Translations under genes and position numbers: made by a program
Part shown: positions 15,201 through 24,200 of the stretch, piece after piece
Numbering within the stretch: position 1 is the stretch's first letter
Layout of the letters: the number at the start of each line of letters is the position of its first letter
Notes under the pieces: model-generated
What the model was told of the DNA's origin: nothing
The model's database searches: none
Seen by the model: only the letters and a program-made list of their open reading frames with translations
NCBI RefSeq assembly: GCF_043290135.1
Contig: NC_134703.1
Location: forward strand, 115,753,005-115,817,004
Direction: 5' to 3'
Source of the DNA: Rhipicephalus microplus
Lineage: Eukaryota > Arthropoda > Arachnida > Ixodida > Ixodidae
Length of the DNA: 64,000 bases

Positions 15201-18200
15201 ATCTAGCAGACAAGCTGCCTAATTATGATGGAAGCTTTTAATGAAGCATGTTCATCCTTTCACATGTAACTTATGGGAGAAGTATGTGGTTTCTTTGAAT
15301 GATTTTTCTTAAATTTTGTGTGACAGCAGCGGTTGTCGATTAAAGGGCAAGTGCTGAAATAGAGTTCTGTGTGGCTCCAAGTTGGTGCAGTTCGCTTTGA
15401 AATTATGCTGGCTATTCTTTGACTGAAACTTTTTCGAGGGTGCTCAGTAAGGTTTTCAAGATGCGTGTTGAGTTAGTAGATTCTTTGAAGAGCTTAGTCT
15501 GCTCGAAAGTATTTCAGAGCCCTAGAAACAGAGGTGCCTAGTGAAAAACATTTAGTTGCATGCTCCAGATTTAGTTGCATGCTTCCATGATGTCTGGGTC
15601 TCTGTGTATGCCTTTCACTTTCACTTTCACTTTTATTCCTTAAAGACCCCACCAGGGGGTATTACATAAGGGGTGGGTTACTATATATACAACAGGTTTA
15701 ACACTTTATTATATGGTATAATGTGATGTGATCGCTTCAATGAAGACAGTAGGGCTTGAGTTAGCGATTTCTTGTGTAAGGTCGTTCCAGTCCTTGGCTG
15801 CTCGAGGAAAAAAAAAGAAGATGCAAAGGTGACTGTGCGAGCTTGAGAATGGGCAACGTTTAAGGGGTGACCAATGCGATAGGATATGTGTGATGGTGGC
15901 AAAATATACGGTGCTTGATTTCGCGCGGTGTGGTAGAATTTATGAAATGATAAACTAGCAATGTGGTGTCGATTAGAAAGTGTTTGTAAACCGGATTCCG
16001 ATTTTAAGGATGTGACGCTGATATCGTACGAAAAGGCGGAATGAATGAAACAAATGGCATGATTCTGAAAAGCCTCAAGGGCGTTTGTGAGGAATATCTG
16101 GCGAGGATCCCAAATGGCTTATGCGTATTCTAGTTTGGGCCTTATTAGTGTTTTGTAAGCTAGTAACTTGACATGCTGTGAAGCGCTTTGTAAATGACGT
16201 CGTAAAAACCCAAATGTTTTGTTAGATGATGTAATAACGTTGTTCACATGCGCACACCAGTCGAGATTATTCGATATCGTCACACCTAAGTATTTATATT
16301 GGCATACGGTCTCTAGTTGCTGGTTTGCTATTTCATATTTGAATTTTAACGGGCTAGGACTGCGAGAAAACGACATTGTTTTGCATTTACCAGTATTTAA
16401 AATCATTAACCAGCGTTGACACAAAATCATTAACCAGCGTTGACACCAGTTCTTAATGTTGTGCAAGTCCTGTTGAAGAGCAGACTGGTCAGTAATGTTA
16501 ATAACTGAACGATAAATCACGTAATCATTGGCAAACATGCGGATTTTGCTAGTAACATGCAATGGTAGGTCATCAATATATATTAGAAAGAGTAGGGGGC
16601 CTAATACCGAACCCTGCATTGTCTACTGTACTAACCAAAATTAGCCATGGGAGATGTTCGTGTCGATTGTAAAAACACACAGACCTTGTCAAAGGTGTGA
16701 TGAGGGAATTCATCTGCAATGATGCTTTTTTGTTGACTTATTTGACAAGGAACAAACAAGGGTGAAGAATTGTCAATGGGTAGTATTCACTTTTTTCCCC
16801 TTTGATTTTGCAAGGAACTGAAATCACTGCTTTTTCCTGCAAACGTTGAGTGCGTTGTTGCAGTGGATTGTTCAACTCGGTAGTGCTGGTCATGTCAATT
16901 TAACGAGGCTGTATTGGTACCTTAAAACTTGTAAACTTGGGCATAAACATTGGAACTATGGACATCATGACATTTGATAGATGATTGGCAATAAAATATG
17001 CATATGCAGTCCTAATTAAGAATTAAGGCACACTAGTGGAGAGGGAAAGTCCTGGTATTTAAGCGCAGCTTTCTTGTGAGCATACCTAGCAAAGGTGAAA
17101 GACTGAATTTAAGTACGAGCACGAAGATAACACTTGGTGTATAGGGGACATTGTACCGTATTTATGGTTCTCACACTCGCATATTTCTTGCACCCCCAAC
17201 ATTGCCCTACAAATGTACGATTTTTTTTTTCTGCAAGTAATTGTGGCGACCCCTAAAATTGCAGCTGTAATGTCGTCTGCTCCTTCTAACCACTGATGAT
17301 GATGATAGTGTATGACTGCCTGGCTTCATCTCTTAAGCATTATGCATACTATCAACGCACGGAACCTCAATCTAGTCCAAGCCAAGCCAAAGTGGCAAGT
17401 GTGCATTGTAGGCGTGTCAGCGTACATTGGGTTCATTCTGTGGTTACGCTATGGGGCGATACGAAAGCTACATGGCTGCTTTCAAGTTGAAAGTGATTTA
17501 TGAAACGCTGTACAATGACAAGAGGGCCGCCAGTAGGTACCTTGGAATTGACGAGTATTGTGTTCATTATTGGCTACGGCAGCAAGGGCAGCTGAAAGTC
17601 ACCAAGACGCGCTGAGCTTTCCATGTGCCTAAGACTGGGATGGATGGTAAAACTTAATTTCGTCAAAAGGTAACTACGGACGATTCTGTGTTAGATGGCC
17701 ATCAACCCAAGGTTAACGTTGTACGCTTACCTTTTGCAGGCTCCCATTCACGAACTCTAATGCTACACCTGCAGGCTTTGCATACAGTATTCCACAACGG
17801 CAGATTTTGTGTCTCAAAGAAATTTTGCCTTGACTTTAACCTGTGGTTTCATTGTTAAGTTAAATCTTGACTAGTACTTCTCAATTCTTGTAGTTAGATG
17901 CTAGCATGAGAATCCCAGTTTGCATACCACTTGGTTTTTTTTAATTTATTGCTCTGTAAGATTCGTGAAAGTTTCCTCACGTAATTCTCGCACCCCCCAA
18001 CTTTTCAGCGGTGTTCTGTCAAAAAACGTTCAGGGACTGTGCGAGTAAATATGGTATGTACGTAACCAAAACCTTTCAAATAACGAAACAGGGAAATTCA
18101 CCCTTTTTCACCTCTTTCATTTGGCATGTGGCCTCAACAATCTATTCCGTCCTTCTGAGGCTGTGATAGCGTACTGGCTGTTGCTCTGCAAAATTTGAGG

Positions 18201-21200
18201 ATGCAGGCTCAATTTCTGTCCCTGGCAGCTCCATCTTTATGTGGATGAAGCGCAAAAATAGCCATGCACAGTAGACCTTGTTAGAAGGAACCTGAAGGGA
18301 CCAGGAAAATTCGTTCTGTTTGACAAGAGTTTCATTAGAGTTAGACATGAGTGCAGAATACAAGTACGAAGCCAACCATATTAGAGGCAGTTGCTCCATT
18401 TAAGAGATTTCTGTTTATCAAGAGTGCAGTGTCCTTAAGTGACAGAACACAAAGCGGTTAGAGTCAATAGAGATTCTTCGGCTATGGCGTATGTTATATT
18501 TATGTTGGGGTGTTGGATTGTGGAACTTCAGAGTTAAACATTCTCTTTCTTCTTTCTTTTTCAGCCTGGGCTGCCTGGACACCTGGTTCTTGACGCTGCT
18601 GTCTAGCCCGCAGATACTGCAGAAGCACTACCAGACGTCTGCTGCTTTTGTGCCACTTCTCTCGCATCCCAGCTTGTTCTTCCTGCGCGAAGAGCTTGCC
18701 TGCAGCTTGCGCTCCCTCTCCGAGCTTCCCTTTGGCTTCAGCCTGAGCTTCGCCCTGGGCGGCGAAGCGCAGAGTCTGAAGAATGCCAAGCCCGCTTCCC
18801 GCAAGTCTCCTGGCGGCCTCAAGAGCCCCCCCAGTGTCGACTCCCCGTGCACCCCTAGTGACGAGAACGGCACCTACGACGAGAGTGACGACCTTCGCAC
18901 TGTCACCTGCCAGAGCTTGGTGGACTCGTCTTCGCTGGAAGAGACCCTGGACAACTCGTCGCGCGTCCTTGAACTACAGAAGAAGCTTAAAGGCGGCGCC
19001 GCAGTGGCCAGCAGTGGTCTGGGAGGGACCAAGGCCATCTACCCTGCAATGCAGAAGGGTGAGCATTGGTGTAGCATATGCATGTTGCTGCATTTTTTTT
19101 GTAGGAAAAAGTGAAATGGGGTGTTCCTTTGTGTTGGTTTGTTGCTAGGTGTCACTCTGTACTGTCGACAGGATAGAAAGCTGGGCTAGTTGGTAGTTCG
19201 TGTTTGTTCCTGCTGTGTGCCTTTTCCTTGTCTCTTGTGTGTGTTCCGGCAGGCCCAGTTCACCGAATGAATCTTTACTTTCAGCTAACTGCACCAACAC
19301 GCACCTTCATGTGGGGAGGTGGCATTGAAAAAAAACTTTTTTTATTTGTTGACCTACAGCAATGAAATTTGGCATGCATACTCATAAGTGTCTCGAATAG
19401 GGAAATATGCAGGTTCATCATGATACCTTCAGTAGTTCTCAAGTTACATAATGCTACATGGTCCAATTAAATGGTCTGCTCGTGGAAAGCCTAGCGCTGT
19501 AACAAAACATGCCAGGAAGCTGCAAATGGTGTTAATCTTCACTCAAAGGAAAGCTACAGGGTATGGCACTCTCAGAATTCTTTATTAAGTTCTCTTTTTT
19601 TTTAAGGATCATCATGGCTGTCGACACACATTGTCAGAAACAGTGGCACGGACAAATCATCGTCTAGGGAAGAAACGGGGCTATAAAACAGAAATTGAAG
19701 ATTGCTGTACCCACAAGCAGTGTTCAGAGATTCAGGGAAAAAAAAACAGAATCAAAATCGGTCCAGTTATTCCCGTGCTACTCGTTCCACGAGCAATGCA
19801 CAATGTCCAAAACACACTTGTGAGAAAAAGCCTGTCGAAGTTTTCGACAGGCTTTTTTCGATGAACTTTTTTGTTTCTCGTTGGATAGTGATGAAAATTG
19901 GCACAGACACTAAGAATGACCTCACAGTGCTGCCATAAAAATTTTGAAGCCATACCACAAATACTTTACGAGAGACAAATTATTTCTTCATTGAACCATG
20001 TGGAGGGGGTGAGCATAATGTCAAAAAAATAGTATTGAGAAAGCTGTGTTTAAAGTTTCAACTTTTCTTTACGTCTCTAAGACACCTAAAAATTGTGATC
20101 TCAGGTTTATCTTGTGATATTTGACTTCTTTTTCATGATTTACTCCTTTTCATGATAGACAAAGAACAAGTATGGATTTCAGACCAAGTTCTTTGTATGA
20201 AGGAGTGGTGTGATAGGTATGACAGAAAAGATTGTAATTGAATAAAACCATATACTGAAGTTATTACACATATTTTTTGTGTTGAAGTTGTAATTACCGT
20301 ACTTATATACTTGATTACAAATATTCACTGAACTTTTCTCTATTTGGAGAGAGGTTTATTGCATCAGAAAAATGGATCATACCATAATGGCCTATGCCTT
20401 CTTTCCAAATAACAATGTTATGGGCAGAAGACTGGTGGCACAGGAATTTTTAGCAGTATAATTAATGATGCAAAACGGGCATATAAAGATTCGTGCCCCT
20501 AATTAATACATGCTCTTTTGCCGCTCTAGCAGTGAAAAGCATCATCATACAGCCGGTCGCGGAAACTCTAGTCTACAGCAATTCATTAACCTGGAAACAT
20601 TCATAGACATTCATGGCGATATCAAGCACGGCTCCAAGCACGTCTGCATTGCATCACAAAAGTTTGTTGACAGCACTCAATATGACCGTGGAGTGCGTGG
20701 CCGCGTGGACAGTGCAGCCGGCGCGTAATGCACTTGCCGGCGGCGTTCGGTGACGATGTGCGAAATGTTTCACTACGCTGACAAGAAATCTGCGCGCACT
20801 GTGCTTGGCATCGCATTTTCGAATGACGACGCCCGAAACTGCTAGTCGCTGTTCCGAGCAATCCTTGGCAGTGAAGTGGGGGGGGGGGGGCTGACGAGCT
20901 TGACTGTGTTGTCCGCTACTGATGCGTAAAATGCCTGTACGTGATTCAGAGGAGCTAGCGAATGATGTGCTACATTCCTTGCAAAGAAGCACGTCGCCAA
21001 GAGTGCGCTTGTGCGTCGTTCCTGCCCGCAGTCTCGCTGTCACCGGAGTTAGGACTAAAGCCGACTCCGATGACGCGTCGCACTTGTAGACCGCGCGCCC
21101 GCTCGTAGTAATCTGATCGTGCATCCGGTGCGGCCACTTGTAGTAATCAGATCGTGCCACCGCTTACAGCTTCGTTGCTTGCGAAAAAGCACGCCGCCAT

Positions 21201-24200
21201 GAATGCGCTAGTGCATCGTTCCTGCCCGCAGTCTCGCTGTCGGCGGAGTTAGGGCTAAAGACGACTCCGATGACGCGCGGCGCTCGTAGACCGCGCGCCG
21301 GCTTGTAGTAACCTGATCGCGCATCTGCTTACTGCTCGTAACCAAAGTGTAATTATATCTTAAATGATTATCAAGCTGTGAACACGTCACGAAGCAGCGA
21401 TTTTTGAGAGCCTTGTCCTCGCGACACACAAGTAGCAGACGGATCTCCCGGAGCGAGCATCGGGCCAATGGCGAGGCGAGCTGAGGCAACATGGCGGCCA
21501 TGGCCAATCAAGGGCCTCAAAACGAACTTCAAACATTTGCTTTTTGTGCGCTTGTTGTTAAAGGGAGGAGCCAGCTGAGGCGGGAAACTTAAACACGGAG
21601 AAATGCTCTTTCCGATGAGCCCAAGAAGCCGGCTCCCGGCCCAAGCATCGCGAAGCTATAATTTTTTGAAAATCCCTGTTTTCTTGCCATTTCCAGAAAA
21701 GGTTTTGCTACCTAGGTGGGTGAAACGAATTTTCCGAAGCACTTCTGCGCGGTTTTTATTGTAGATATTTTGGAACCAGATAGAAAAAGGGTTCCAGAAA
21801 TTTAAAACCTGAGTTTCAAAAAATCGATTTTTTTTGCCATTTTTCGCGATCCTAAAGCCGCATCCCCCCTTAGGTAGTCTGCGGTGTGGGCTGCACAATA
21901 TGTGTTTCATAGAGTTGATTAAATCAGGGCAAGTGGTGGTGAAGTAGTATGGTTACCTTGCTCAGTTTTGGGCCCGAAATTATTGTTGTCGTAGAGTTTA
22001 TATTTTTGTCACAAATGCAACACACGCTGAAAGCAATAGACAGGGATAGGACAGACTTCATTTGGAAAGTATGAGAAGTTACTTGAACTTACGATCAGAT
22101 AATACATTATAAGGTCAGTTAGCTAAAATTGCTAAAATGAAGCTAGCAGTATTGATGGTTAAGATATGCGACACTTTTATGGCTGCTTACATTAATACAC
22201 CAAAGTTATGGGATACAGGAAGAGCAACACATCATGTCACGTTTTTCCACCGTCATAACCGTCTCTGTGGCGAAAATGTAGATGTAGCCAACAGCTTTTT
22301 TTTTTCAATCACTTTCCTGACACAGTGCAAGGAAGTGCAGAGGAGATGCAACGTTTCCGCCAGCTGCGTAATCACTGGGAGCAGATGTCCCATGCGTCAC
22401 CTAGTTCGGCGGAGGCAGCCAGTACCGTCACAGCTGCATCTTCTGCAAAACCCACTTCTCCAACAAAGCTCCCGTCACCTACAAAGACGGCAAGTCTTTT
22501 TCATGTACCTGTCGTGCTAACTGATATGTCTCGTGGTGTGTACAGAGGTGATGAAAAGAAAAGCTAACAGTGTGGTGCATTGGTGGTCCGGTAATCACAA
22601 TTGTTTTGATCGTGTTCTTACCTTGGTGGCATTAACAAGGTGTCGGAGCTGTTTTTGAATGTATCCTGGATGACTCTACAGTCGAACTTCACTACAACGA
22701 GTGCCGCTTCAACGAAATTTCGGCTACAACGAAAAATTCACGATTCCCCATCAGCAGTCCATAGGAGTCGATGCAAAACTATTGTCGCCACTACGAACAC
22801 TTTTTCTTCGATCGTCCCACTTCAACCAAATTTTACAATGCAATTTCAGGCTCAGATATTTATTTCTATGCAGTAAACCCAATCTTTAACATTTCGATGC
22901 ATTTTCAGAGCCTGAAATTGCATCAACAAAGTATAAAACACACATTGGCACCACCAGAAACCGCTGCTATACCGCCGCTGTTCAGCAAGCATGGGCGTCG
23001 CCATTGCTAGATAGTAATGGCAATGAGACTGCCCCAACTATCCTGCTTTCACCACTGTCTTGCTTTTGAGCCGCAGACGATCCGAAGATGAAGCTCAGTC
23101 GCTCAGTCGCTCAGTTCATGGTTTCCTTCACGCAGCTGCTGGGGGCAACCGCGGAACAATGCTTTTTCCGATTCCGATGCTTATCATTACGTTCCCGCTT
23201 GGCCAGTGTGGTAACTAATCAGAGCGGCTGTTCGTCTGCGTTATCAACGAAATCGGCTAGCCACGAGTGGTGGATGATAAGAATGGCATAGAATAATGCA
23301 AAAGGCGCCGCTCCACGATACCCTGCTTCCATCTCGGCGTTGTGGGATACTTTTGACGGCGGAGAGCAGCTGGTGTTAACGTGTCAATGCAACTGTTTGG
23401 TTCATTCACGAAGGCGGCTTTAGGTGTTGTTTTAGTGTGCTTTTCACCATGGCCTCGCTATGCATGGGTGAGAATCACGTCGTGACGCTGCTGGGAAAGA
23501 ATAGGAAGCAGCGGACATTTTTTGAATTTTGAGAATAAATGTTCCTTTTTATTGTTAGCTCAGATCAGCTATATTTTTTTATTTCACTACAATGAAATTT
23601 TCGCTTCAACGAAATTTTTTTCGCGCCCCGTAAGTTTCGTTGTAGCGGGGTTCGACTCTAGAGTTTTTTTAGTACCAGCGAGGTCGCAACCACATGAAGA
23701 GAAATGAGGACAGAGGAGCATGTAGATGCTGCTCTGTTTGCATTTCTTTTACTGCGATAGTCCTCTACTTCTTAGGACCAGCAACACACAACTAGCCCAC
23801 CATTATGTAGTATTACATAAGAAGTCTCACTTAAGTTAGACCACTGTAAGCATTTCAAGCGGGCTTGTGCGAAAAGTAAATTTTAGGTTCAACGCTAAAA
23901 AAGATTTGGTCGAACAATTTCGAATCGAATTCAAGTAGTATATATCACATGTTATAAAAAAATGAGCATATTTGTCGTGGCCAAACTAACCTGCGCAATA
24001 AATATATTTTTTTGAAACAAGGCGTGTGCAAGTCATTTTTTAGGGTTCAAAGGAAGTGGGAGCAACTTTGAGTAGTAGCAGGATTGTACTTTTGGTAGAG
24101 TGCTAGTGATAACCTGCAAAATACGTTACGCTTAACAATTTGCTATATTTAGAGCGTACAAGCTGGTAATAAGTTCATTTTAACCTTGAAGTGAAGCTTT

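Larger units (their letters stand above)
14983..18564 (+). other. intron 6 of RUSC-like gene
   Basis: GTGAGT to CTTTCTTTTTCAG. It contains the LINE fragment 15605-16621 (minus strand) and the pogo-like deletion derivative 17156-18054. 16622-17150 and 18060-18560 hold no gene I can see. Confidence 0.75.
19059..22325 (+). other. intron 7 of RUSC-like gene
   Basis: GTGAGC to a T-run ending CTGACACAG. It holds an AT-rich hairpin-bearing stretch (19300-20030) and a GC-rich segment (20510-21600) with a diverged tandem duplication of about 205 bases. No exon is recognised. Confidence 0.7.

Noticed and set aside
19826..19858. Bacterial rho-independent terminator
   Set aside because: The sequence shape fits, but the context is a eukaryotic intron.
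20654..21160. 168-residue minus-strand ORF
   Set aside because: Lies over the GC-rich duplicated block, no recognisable motif, and Ser/Arg/His-biased composition expected by chance.
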